Of a DNA stretch of 64,000 nucleotides, positions 8,951-16,487 are shown in pieces. The stretch is taken from the NCBI RefSeq assembly GCF_012584515.1, contig NZ_CP051461.1:62001-126000 (forward strand), written 5' to 3'. The notes beneath the pieces were generated by a model that worked only from the letters and a program-made list of their open reading frames with translations, had not been told where the DNA came from and did no database searches. The position numbers and the translations under genes were made by a program. Numbering within the stretch: position 1 is the first letter of the stretch; each line of letters starts with the position of its first letter. Origin of the DNA: Polaromonas vacuolata. Its GTDB lineage: Bacteria; Pseudomonadota; Gammaproteobacteria; Burkholderiales; Burkholderiaceae_C.

Positions 8951-11527
8951 CTATTTAGATTCACTCTTGCTATCGTATCGACCATCGTCGTTGACACCGG
9001 CATCAATCTTTGCAGTCGAGAGAAACTGTCGTAATTGAAAAATAAGAGTAGCGCCAAAATCCTCCGGCATTTCTTTTGTCGAAACTTGCTGACTAATTTC
9101 TGCAATTTCAGCCTGAATAAAATCGCGCGTCATATGTGGTCGAAAATTTTGGTAAAGCGCGAGGTATTGCTGGCGTTGTTCTGCCAGTGCGTAGATTTCA
9201 GTATCACTAATATTTCCAAAAGTGACTGGATTAGTAAAGACGGTGTGCTTATCTGTTTTGAATTCGCCTTTAAGCCAAGTCAGGATTCCTTTAAATTGAG
9301 AGCTGTTTGCTTTTCCGTGATTGAGGAGAAGTTCTATGGCTTGCAGCTTAAATTCGCGTGACATATGAGGCGTGAACTGTATCTTCGACAACTCTTCCTG
9401 TGTTACTTGAGCGCTTAAAAATTCTCGAGAAGAATAAATAATTTCTATCAGTTGCAGCTTTTCTGGTGCTGGTAAAAATTTGCTCTCGATTACTGCAACT
9501 GTGTTGCCGCAAGCGGCATCAAACCCTAACTGCATGTGTTGTCTATACAGCGTCGGATCAATACCTTCAGCCAGGGGTATGGCCAACAGTTGGTCGCGCA
9601 GTGCTTCGCGCTCTTCTAGTGGGTGTTGCCAGAGATTAAATCCACTCATCACGGCAGCTAAAAACACAGCCATTTTTTGCGCTGAGATGTTGGCTTGAAC
9701 GATGCCGGTTAGTAACGGTAATTGCGCTGCCTCATGGCGGCTAACTAGTTCACCCCACCCACGAAGCGTGTCTATGCTGCGGCGTATAGAAATAGCTGGG
9801 ATGGCGGCGTTCAACACGTTTAATGCTTGGCTGGTTCTCTGTGCGTCTCCTCGAATTTGGTTGAATAAAAAAACTGCAGCATCTTGCTTAGCAGCTGACG
9901 GCTGAGTAGTAACGGCCCACAGCTGCGCAAGCCGCGGCTGCAACAAGTGCCACAGTTCGACTTTGATGCCAACAGAGCTGGCCGCTAAGGTGGACAATAA
10001 AATCAGGGCTTTCTCGGCTGCTGCGGGTTGTGCGGGATTCGTTGCAGCGGTCACGACAGCTGCGCGCTCAGCCGCCCCCAAGGTGGCCCATAGTTGAGCG
10101 TCTATGACAACAGAGTTGCCCGCCATAGCGGTTAACAATTCCAGTGCTTTCTCGGCCACTGCGGGTTCTGAGGTGCTCGTTGCTGCGGTCACGAGCGCTG
10201 CGCGCTCAGCCGCCCCCAAGCTGGTCCAGATTTCCTCGCCTCTGACGGCAGAGTTGCCCGATAGATTGGTCAACAAATTCAGTGCTTTTTCGGCCACTTC
10301 GGGTTGCGCTGTGCTCGTTGCTGCGGTCACGAGCGCTGCGAGCCCAGCCGCCCCCAAGCTGGTCCAGAGTTCCTCGTCTCTGACTTCAGAGCGGACCGTT
10401 AAAGCGGTCAATAAAAGAAGTGCTTTGTCGGCCACTTCGGGCTGTGCGGGGCTCGTTGCTGCGGCTACGAGCGCTGCGCGCCCAGCCGCCCCCAAGGTGG
10501 CCCAGAGTTCAGTGTCTATGGCGTTAAAGATGCCCGCCATAACAGTCAACAATGCCAGGGCTTTATCGGCCACTGCGTGCTGTGCGGTGCTAGTTGCTGC
10601 GGTCACGATCGCTGCGCGCCCAGCCGCACCCAAGTCGGCCCACATTTCAGCGTCTATGACGTCAGAGTAGCCCACTAGATTGGTCAAAAAATTCAGCGCT
10701 TGCACGGCCACTGCGGGTTGTGCAGGGCTTGTTGCTGCGGTCACTAGAGCTGCGCGCCCAGCCGCACCCAAGGTGGCCCAGAGCCCAGCGCCTGTGACGT
10801 CAGAGTGGTCCGCTAGACTGGCCAATAAATGCAGGGCTTGCTCGGCCACGGCGGGTTGTGCGGTGCTCGTTGCTGCGGTCACGAGCGCTGCGCGCCCAGC
10901 CGCCCCCAAGGTGGCCCAGAGTCTAGCTGCTCTGACGTCAGAGTTCTGAGTTAGTTCGTCTAGTAACTTCAGGGCTTGCCTTGCCACTTCTGGCTGCTGG
11001 GGATTCGTTGCCGCGTTAACGACTTCAGACATTCGCCCCTCAAGTTCGCCATATACCGCAGCTTGTTCTTCGTGACCAATGCGCGAGCGATTGAGTAATT
11101 TTTCTAACTCTTCTGGATGAATCTGCACTCCTTGATGGGTTTTAACTAAAGGTGAGGAAGAGGAAGAGGAAGAGGAAGAGGAAGAGGAAGAGGAAGAGGA
11201 AGAGGAAGAGGAAGAGGAAGAGGACGAACTAGCGCTGCTGATTATTCTGCTTGGACTACTTGGACTACTTGGACTACTTGGACTACTTGGACTACTAGCA
11301 CTACTAGCACTACGCGCTTTTGCCACAGTGCTTTCTAGAGCGAGTGGTGTAACCGAATAGCTTGATAAGCTTTTTGGCGTAACGGTACTGCTCTGGTGCG
11401 TGGGTATCCGGCTTGCAAGGCTGCTCTGAATGACGGGGCTTGGATTGGGTGAGATTTTTCTTTTTTTTATTTTTGCTTCTGATTGCAAAGTAGGTTGGCT
11501 GTCAGCCTTTCTATGTAATGGATTCAT
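8951..11527 (-). CDS. Large ARM/HEAT-like repeat protein, paralogue B
   Basis: This 858-residue tandem paralogue of the gene at 5735-8206 has a family I do not recognise. Residues 1-169 are low-complexity: a basic start (KIKKRKI), SSP repeats and a run of about 25 serines. Residues 170-537 are eight nearly identical 46-residue repeats (consensus VTAATSPAQPAVAEKALLLL, loop, LWATLGAAGRAAL), helical-solenoid in character. Residues 538-858 are the C-terminal domain shared with paralogue A; Cys673 (FDAACGN) aligns with Cys632 of A, and A's other two cysteines are Ser/Arg-type replacements here. No signal peptide, transmembrane segment or clear ribosome site is seen. The repeats are far more uniform than in A, implying recent homogenisation. 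Confidence 0.87.
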   Translation of the reverse strand: MNPLHRKADSQPTLQSEAKIKKRKISPNPSPVIQSSLASRIPTHQSSTVTPKSLSSYSVTPLALESTVAKARSASSASSPSSPSSPSSPSSPSRIISSASSSSSSSSSSSSSSSSSSSSSSSSSSPLVKTHQGVQIHPEELEKLLNRSRIGHEEQAAVYGELEGRMSEVVNAATNPQQPEVARQALKLLDELTQNSDVRAARLWATLGAAGRAALVTAATSTAQPAVAEQALHLLASLADHSDVTGAGLWATLGAAGRAALVTAATSPAQPAVAVQALNFLTNLVGYSDVIDAEMWADLGAAGRAAIVTAATSTAQHAVADKALALLTVMAGIFNAIDTELWATLGAAGRAALVAAATSPAQPEVADKALLLLTALTVRSEVRDEELWTSLGAAGLAALVTAATSTAQPEVAEKALNLLTNLSGNSAVRGEEIWTSLGAAERAALVTAATSTSEPAVAEKALELLTAMAGNSVVIDAQLWATLGAAERAAVVTAATNPAQPAAAEKALILLSTLAASSVGIKVELWHLLQPRLAQLWAVTTQPSAAKQDAAVFLFNQIRGDAQRTSQALNVLNAAIPAISIRRSIDTLRGWGELVSRHEAAQLPLLTGIVQANISAQKMAVFLAAVMSGFNLWQHPLEEREALRDQLLAIPLAEGIDPTLYRQHMQLGFDAACGNTVAVIESKFLPAPEKLQLIEIIYSSREFLSAQVTQEELSKIQFTPHMSREFKLQAIELLLNHGKANSSQFKGILTWLKGEFKTDKHTVFTNPVTFGNISDTEIYALAEQRQQYLALYQNFRPHMTRDFIQAEIAEISQQVSTKEMPEDFGATLIFQLRQFLSTAKIDAGVNDDGRYDSKSESK
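9907..11020 (-). repeat. Eight tandem 138-bp coding repeats in paralogue B
   Basis: The DNA repeats with an exact 138-bp period; for example GCGGGTTG recurs at 10713 and 10851. Each unit encodes one 46-residue helical repeat. Units are close in sequence, the last being the most divergent. This makes the array a substrate for recombination that would add or remove whole structural repeats in frame. Confidence 0.88.
11155..11224. repeat. GAAGAG hexanucleotide microsatellite encoding poly-serine
   Basis: About 11.7 units of GAAGAG (TCTTCC on the coding strand) encode an uninterrupted serine run of roughly 25 residues, about residues 101-125 of paralogue B. Being two codons per unit, slippage alters length but keeps frame. 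Confidence 0.95.
11251..11313. repeat. 9-bp tandem repeats encoding Ser-Ser-Pro
   Basis: Five perfect copies of TTGGACTAC (11251-11295) followed by two of TAGCACTAC encode the SSP/SSA repeats of paralogue B, next to the poly-serine tract. Again the unit is a multiple of three. Confidence 0.95.
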
Positions 11528-12294
11528 GTGTTGTTACCGGTTGATGTGAATAATGTTGAGCAATATGAATAGAAGATATTTAATAGAAATATTTGATTAA
11601 ATTTAGTTATTTTTGCTGGCCTTTATAGCGCTGATCGGTCACGCGTGCAAGCACGAAAACGATAGTTATTTGCTTGTCTAGAAAAGACTAAAAATCTTGT
11701 TATACGCATTGAATGCTGTATCAGTGATTTGATATTTTTGATGGCGTATAAATACAAAAATTAAACCGCGGCTTCAAGTTTGAAGTGCAATTTAGAAATT
11801 TACGGAGCGAGTGATCCGGTGATTGGCGTCAGTCAAAAGCCGAACCTTTGTAACGACGAACGACCCCGTTTCGCACTACGCAATAATTTTTACAAGCGGT
11901 TTAAAACAGCGCAGGCCGTAGGAGAGGCGTTAATCACTTCCCTCAAAATATTCGCACATTGCATACAAATACTCACGACCAACAATGTGAAAAATTTTGC
12001 TGAATATAAATGCATAATTTTTTTACTTTGATAAAAAAATAAAAGTGATATCCACGTTTGTGATACCTATTTAATTTTCTCGAAACCCCATTGCTCACAA
12101 GGTCGTGGATTTTTGTTTTTGGGGAATAAAAAAGTCGCCTCTTTTAATAACTAAATATCTGCATATTTGGGTTGAGTAAAAGACTACGCCTGCCGCCTTG
12201 GTGACAGGTTTTAAAGCTCGCTGCGCTAACATCATTTAGGCTCGACTAATCGAGTATTTTTCAGACCAATCCAAGACACGAGGGCAACACGCTT
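11528..12294. other. 767-bp intergenic region, duplicated upstream element B
   Basis: No gene is supported. Bases 11525 to about 12030 are the counterpart of 8204-8690. From 12031 to 12294 the sequence is unique and contains a loose inverted repeat ATCCACG (about 12050) / CGTGGAT (about 12103) followed by a T-rich run, and presumably the promoter of the nitroreductase gene. Confidence 0.6.
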
Positions 12295-12972
12295 ATGGAC
12301 TTTGACCAAGTGGTGCAAGGCCGCCGCAGCATACGCGGTTACTTGAATAAGCCGGTGCCACAAGCGCTGGTTCGCGAAGTTCTGACGCTGGCAATGCGCG
12401 CGCCTACTTCTTTAAACACGCAGCCTTGGAATTTTTATGTGGTGGCTGGCGCGGTGTTAAACCGTATCCGGCAAGGCAATGTCGAGCGCAATCTAGCGGG
12501 TGTGCCGCATTCGCGTGAATTTCGTATGGGGCCTGACTACACCGGTGTGCACCGCGAACGACAAATTGGTGTGGCCAAGCAGTTGTTTGCCGCAATGGAC
12601 ATTGCACGCGACGATAAAACCAAACGCCAAGAGTGGATCTTGCGTGGCTTTCGCCAGTTCGACGCACCGGTGTCCATCGTCATCACCTACGACCGCGCCA
12701 TTCACGGCAGCGACATCGCGCCTTTCGATTGCGGTGGCGTCGTCAATTGCATAGTCAACGCAGCATGGTCACGCGGCTTGGGTACGGTGATCAATAGCCA
12801 AGGCATTATGCAGTCGCCAGTGGTGCGGGCCGAGGCCTGTATTCCAGATGATCAAGTGATTCAAACCTGCGTCGCCATGGGCTGGCCTGACGATAGTTTC
12901 CCGGCCAACGCAGTCGTATCGCAGCGCAAGTCGCTGGACGAGGCAGCGGTGTTTTTGGGCTTTGACGACTGA
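12295..12972 (+). CDS. Nitroreductase family protein
   Basis: A 225-residue FMN-dependent nitroreductase (NfsB/Frase-like fold). The N-terminus VVQGRRSIRGYLNKPVP contains the RRSIR motif contacting the FMN phosphate, followed by APTSLNTQPWNFYVV, the second hallmark motif. The C-terminal part has the usual glycine-rich loop before AMGWPDDSFP. Members reduce nitro-compounds, quinones or flavins with NAD(P)H in the cytoplasm; the physiological substrate cannot be told. ATG start with AGGGCAA upstream; single gene. Confidence 0.92.
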   Translation: MDFDQVVQGRRSIRGYLNKPVPQALVREVLTLAMRAPTSLNTQPWNFYVVAGAVLNRIRQGNVERNLAGVPHSREFRMGPDYTGVHRERQIGVAKQLFAAMDIARDDKTKRQEWILRGFRQFDAPVSIVITYDRAIHGSDIAPFDCGGVVNCIVNAAWSRGLGTVINSQGIMQSPVVRAEACIPDDQVIQTCVAMGWPDDSFPANAVVSQRKSLDEAAVFLGFDD

Positions 12973-13695
12973 TCTAGATTGGCGCAAAGCGGGTTTAGGC
13001 GGGGCTTTATAAATGACGTTTGACGATACCGATATGCCGCAGAAAAAATCTTTTTGAATTTTTTATGCTGCGACTATTGAGTTAAATTGTCATATTTTCT
13101 TGCTGGCCCGCTTGCTAGTAATTGCTGCAAAGTCTTTCCTTTAATGATTGACTATTTCAAAACTTATCAGTCAATTGATGCGGCACACTTTGTGCGCATA
13201 GATGCTTGGCTTGCGTGTACTGAAGGCAAACTATTCAAAGTATTTTTTGTCTTGCGCCAAGACTAAACTAGATAAATTTTTTCTCTCTTCACCACCAAGA
13301 TTGCGCAAATTAAAATGCCTAAGGGTTATTTTTTTGCGTGAAAATTCGTCTGAATTTTAATGACTACGCAGTTTTTTCCGATTTGTGATTCACACCGGCG
13401 CTATGTTTTGACTGCATCAAAAAAACCGCAGAATCGTTTAAAAAAAACATTTTCTCTTGATGCTCTAGGTTGGATTAAAAAGCCGTCGCAATCGGCCTTA
13501 TTTTTTCAGTTGTCGTTGACCGACTGTTTACTTTTTTGACCAAGCCATTTATCTTTCGTCGTCGTCCGCGCGGGAATTAGTGCATGGACGTAATTCGCGC
13601 TACAGCTAAGGTCATGTCGGTGGCGTATTTTTTGAAGTTTGCTTTTGGTAAGACAGTTGTGTTGGTGTCCTGCCATGTTTAAAGGAAGTAATCAA
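12973..13695. other. 723-bp AT-rich gap without a supported gene
   Basis: No ORF of convincing character is seen on either strand. A short GCCG...CGGC hairpin flanked by A and T runs (about 13477-13506) could be a terminator. The rest is AT-rich and unremarkable. Confidence 0.5.
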
Positions 13696-14174
13696 ATGGA
13701 CAAACAAGAAATTTGCCCGATTTGCGCCGAAGGCCACATCAGCGCGCAAGTGCAAGAAATTGAAAGCGATTACAAGGGCAACAAGGCCATGCTGCCCTTG
13801 CACTACAAGTTATGCGATGTCTGCACGTCTGATTTTGCTGGCGCAGCAGAAGGCAAGCGCAATAAACGCTTGGTGATGGCCTTTCGCCAGCGGGTAGATG
13901 GGCTGTAACGGGTATTGAAATCACGGCTTTACGTAAGCAATACCAGTTGACTCAAGGTCAGGCGGCGCGCCTCTTTGGCGGCGGCCCAGTGGCTTTTACC
14001 AAGTACGAAAACGACGATGTGGCGCAGGCCGAGTCTATGGATAATTTGCTGCGTTTGGTTCGCCGCAGCGCCGATGTTTTTTGGCTGCTAGCAGAAGAAA
14101 AGGCCATGACTGCGGCGCTCACCAAGCACATGACTTCTGAGCCTAGTGTGGCGACTCATTTGCTGGGTAAGTAA
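13696..14174 (+). pseudogene. MqsA-type antitoxin gene broken by a frameshift
   Basis: Two adjacent frames together make one MqsA-family antitoxin. The first (13696-13908) is the zinc domain: CPICAEGH and CDVC cysteine pairs, ending MAFRQRVDGL. The second (from 13908) continues TGIEITALRKQYQLTQGQAA and LFGGGPVAFTKYEN, the helix-turn-helix. At the junction GGGCTGTAACGGG, restoring one T (CTGTTAACG) would give the continuous reading VDG-LLTGIEI expected for the family. So a one-base deletion near 13905-13907 separates the domains. No MqsR-like toxin is adjacent. Either a genuine pseudogene or a sequencing indel. Confidence 0.8.
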
Positions 14175-14280
14175 GGGCTTAGCTAGCTTTTGGCCGCTTT
14201 TTGGCCGCTTATTAATCGGTTTGGTCGCACCGTTTTTTTCTTGAGTTGCAAGCCTGAGGGTAACTGCCCTGCGGTTTAGT

Positions 14281-14316
14281 TTGTTACGATGTACGTATTG
14301 ATGTATAAACGCATCA
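14281..14316 (+). promoter_or_regulatory. Promoter and candidate operator of the vapBC pair
   Basis: TTGTTA (14281-14286), 17 bases, then TATAAA (14304-14309) form a sigma-70-type promoter. An inverted repeat TGATG (14299-14303)/CATCA (14312-14316) brackets the -10 box, placed where a VapB-VapC complex would autoregulate. Confidence 0.55.
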
Positions 14317-14343
14317 TTATTGATGAAGCTACAAGGCACTTTT

Positions 14344-14550
14344 ATGCGCACCACAGTCACTATCGACGATGTTCTTTACGAAAAGGCCCTTGAAGTGGCT
14401 GACACCGACATGGATAAAGCAGACCTTTTTCGAGAAGCTATCAAAATTTTTGTGCGAGTAAAAGCCGGCAAGCGTCTTGCCGCTTTAGGCGGCACTATGC
14501 CGGATATTCAAGACGTACCGCGTCGCGCGCAGGAGCCAGCTTCACAATGA
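14344..14550 (+). CDS. vapB: VapB-type antitoxin
   Basis: A 68-residue antitoxin. MRTTVTIDDVLYEKALEVAD is a ribbon-helix-helix/VapB N-terminus that binds operator DNA; the C-terminal part (GGTMPDIQDVPRR) is the flexible segment that inserts into the toxin's active site. I start at 14344, with AAGG seven bases upstream, rather than the in-frame ATGs at 14320/14323. Its TGA overlaps the ATG of the toxin gene (ATGA). Confidence 0.9.
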   Translation: MRTTVTIDDVLYEKALEVADTDMDKADLFREAIKIFVRVKAGKRLAALGGTMPDIQDVPRRAQEPASQ

Positions 14551-14915
14551 GCGTGCTCATTGATACATCGGTATGGATAGACTATTTTCGACATGGAAAC
14601 GATGCGTTGGTCACTTTAATCGAACAAGACTTTGCGCTAATCCACCCCATGGTCATACTCGAAATTGCCTGTGGTACGCCCCCTGCGCCACGCTTAAAGA
14701 CTTTAAGAAATCTTGGCTTTTTAGAATTCTGTAATCAGGCAAGCATGCGTGAGGTGACGACTTTTATTGAGCACGAAAAGTTGTATGGGCTTGGGTGTGG
14801 GTTGGTGGATATGACGTTGCTGGCATCCACACTTATTACGCCAGATACTGAGCTGTGGACGCTCGATAAGCGCCTTGCAGATTTGGCCAAACGTTTTGGC
14901 GTAGCGCATCGTTAG
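14547..14915 (+). CDS. vapC: VapC-type PIN-domain ribonuclease toxin
   Basis: A 122-residue PIN-domain toxin. The acidic metal-binding residues are visible: Asp in LIDTSVWIDYF, Glu in ILEIACG, and the Asp pair in GLVDMTLLAS and LWTLDKRL. VapC enzymes cleave tRNA or rRNA when the antitoxin is degraded. The gene overlaps vapB by four bases. All catalytic residues appear intact, so the pair is probably functional. Confidence 0.93.
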   Translation: MSVLIDTSVWIDYFRHGNDALVTLIEQDFALIHPMVILEIACGTPPAPRLKTLRNLGFLEFCNQASMREVTTFIEHEKLYGLGCGLVDMTLLASTLITPDTELWTLDKRLADLAKRFGVAHR

Positions 14916-15203
14916 GCGCTGCATTAGTCAACTGCAGACCCCAATCGACGGAAATTTCAGCTGTGGCTTTAGATGAGCAATTATTTGGGCTCTGCGCAGC
15001 CATCTATACGAATTTGTTGAATAGGAGTGCTTTGACGGCTATGTTGGCAATAGTAAAGATAAAAACCGACAGGACGTAGCCGGTGTTTTTCATCTGCAGA
15101 TCAGGTCAAAACTTGTCTCGACTCAAGATGTCAAGACACAGGATTACTGTTCTGCACGGTGGTTTAAACCGACCAAATTAAATTAAATTTAGTTTTTTGT
15201 ATT
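14916..15203. other. Intergenic gap before chrB
   Basis: About 290 bp without a confident gene. The only candidate is a 29-codon hydrophobic ORF on the minus strand (15004-15093), listed as a low-confidence finding. Confidence 0.5.
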
Positions 15204-15239
15204 TGTAGTAATTAAGACATTAATGTAATATTTACTACA
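15204..15239 (+). promoter_or_regulatory. Inverted repeat overlapping the chrB start
   Basis: TGTAGTAA (15204-15211) and TTACTACA (15232-15239) form a perfect 8-bp inverted repeat with a 20-base AT-rich centre, whose right arm runs into the chrB start codon. Some ChrB proteins are chromate-responsive regulators of their own operon, so an autoregulatory operator is plausible. No Shine-Dalgarno is visible, suggesting a very short leader. Confidence 0.5.
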
Positions 15240-16198
15240 TGTCTTTATTTGAAACAACTAGTTGGCTTCTTTTAGTCGCCAGTCTCCCCACCACCAGCGC
15301 CACGGCACGCATGCGTATTTGGCGTGCCATCAAGGCGCTGGGCTGCGTGCCCATGCGGGACGGCGCTTATCTGCTGCCGGCACTCAGCGCTCATGAAGCT
15401 GCGCTCACTGCGTTAGCCGAAGAAACCATTCAGCAGGGCGGGCAAGCATGGCTGGTCAATATTTCTTCTCGGTCCGCTGAGCAGGAAGCCGCTTTCAAGG
15501 CCTTGTTTGACCGCAGCGAGGATCACACCACCTTTTTTAACGATCTAAGTTCAGCTCGGCTGGCTTTGGCCAAGCAGTTGCCCGTCGAAGTTAACCGTGC
15601 GCTGCGCAAGCTTGGCCGCGACTTCGACGCCCTGAGCGCGGTTGACTTCTTTCCCAGCGACACGAGCTTGCGCACGCAGTCGGCTTGGGCCGATTTTCAG
15701 GAAGCGGCAAACGCCGTGCTGTCGCCTGGCGAGCCTCGCAGTGAGGCGGGTCAGATTCTTTTGCGTCCCTTGGCTGATTACCAAGGTCGTACTTGGTCTA
15801 CGCGCCGACAACTGTGGGTTGACCGGGTCGCCAGCGCCTGGCTGATACAGCGCTTTATCGACACCAAAGCGTGTTTTGTCTGGCTAGACCAGCCCAAGGA
15901 CTGCCCCAAAAATGCGTTGGGCTTTGATTTTGACGGCGCCGAGTTCTCTCATGTCGGCGACAAAGTCACGTTCGAGGTACTGATGACCAGTTTCGGCCTG
16001 CAGGGCGACCGCGGGCTACAGCGCCTAGCAGTCATGGTTCATGCGCTCGATGTTGGCGGCACGCCAGCGCTTGAAGCGGTGGGGTTTGAGGCAATTCTTA
16101 AAGGGGCATCGCAGCGTTTGCCTGACGACAGTGCATTGTTGCAAGAAATCGGCAGCGTTCTGGATTCCCTGTATGTGCACTTCCAACAGGAGTCTTGA
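15239..16198 (+). CDS. chrB: Chromate resistance protein ChrB
   Basis: A 319-residue ChrB. The N-terminal domain has the family pattern WLLLVASLPTTSATARMRIW ... RDGAYLLP. The C-terminal ChrB domain starts near residue 185 with TWSTRRQLWVDRVASAWLIQ, followed by FDFDGAEFSH and VMVHALDVGG. ChrB works with the ChrA efflux pump and in some bacteria senses chromate and controls the operon. Here no chrA follows: 16199-16487 holds only a truncated start before the SOD-rhodanese gene. Confidence 0.92.
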   Translation: MSLFETTSWLLLVASLPTTSATARMRIWRAIKALGCVPMRDGAYLLPALSAHEAALTALAEETIQQGGQAWLVNISSRSAEQEAAFKALFDRSEDHTTFFNDLSSARLALAKQLPVEVNRALRKLGRDFDALSAVDFFPSDTSLRTQSAWADFQEAANAVLSPGEPRSEAGQILLRPLADYQGRTWSTRRQLWVDRVASAWLIQRFIDTKACFVWLDQPKDCPKNALGFDFDGAEFSHVGDKVTFEVLMTSFGLQGDRGLQRLAVMVHALDVGGTPALEAVGFEAILKGASQRLPDDSALLQEIGSVLDSLYVHFQQES

Positions 16199-16200
16199 TC

Positions 16201-16248
16201 ATGAACCATCACACAGCCTATTCATTGACGCAGGAAGCGACCACTTGA
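16201..16248 (+). pseudogene. Truncated start of a gene after chrB, possible chrA remnant
   Basis: AGGAG followed by an ATG at 16201, just after the chrB stop, begins a 15-codon frame (MNHHTAYSLTQEATT) that stops at 16246-16248. ChrA transporters often begin with a short stretch followed by SLxQAT-like residues, and in known operons chrA sits between chrB and chrC. I infer that most of chrA was deleted. The rest of the interval to 16487 has no frame I can assign. Confidence 0.35.
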
Positions 16249-16487
16249 ATGCGCTGGCCGTGTTGCGACTGCCGCTGGTGACCTCCTTGATGACGACTAT
16301 TGATTGGCCATTGCTGAGCCAAATCGGTATTTTTTTGCGAAGGCTAGCGCTCTTGACAAAGGTTTTGATAAAGGTTCCGAGCTTGTACCCAAACCGTCGG
16401 GTGCTGGCTCGTGTCAAAACGCCTGTCCCATTCCCAAGGGGCTGCTTTCGCCCTTTCATTCCACGCCATTAAACAGGAGAAAAAATC

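Noticed and set aside
9907..11020. Regularly spaced repeats suggestive of a CRISPR array
   Set aside because: The 138-bp period is an open reading frame encoding 46-residue protein repeats with no unique spacers, and no cas genes are nearby.
12973..13695. Possible small RNA or tRNA in the long gap
   Set aside because: No cloverleaf or promoter-plus-terminator pair could be drawn; only one weak hairpin was seen.
16244..16472. Remaining chrB-SOD interval as the 3' end of chrA
   Set aside because: One frame contains a TTIDWPLL segment loosely like a ChrA C-terminus, but the match is too short to support beyond the start-codon argument.
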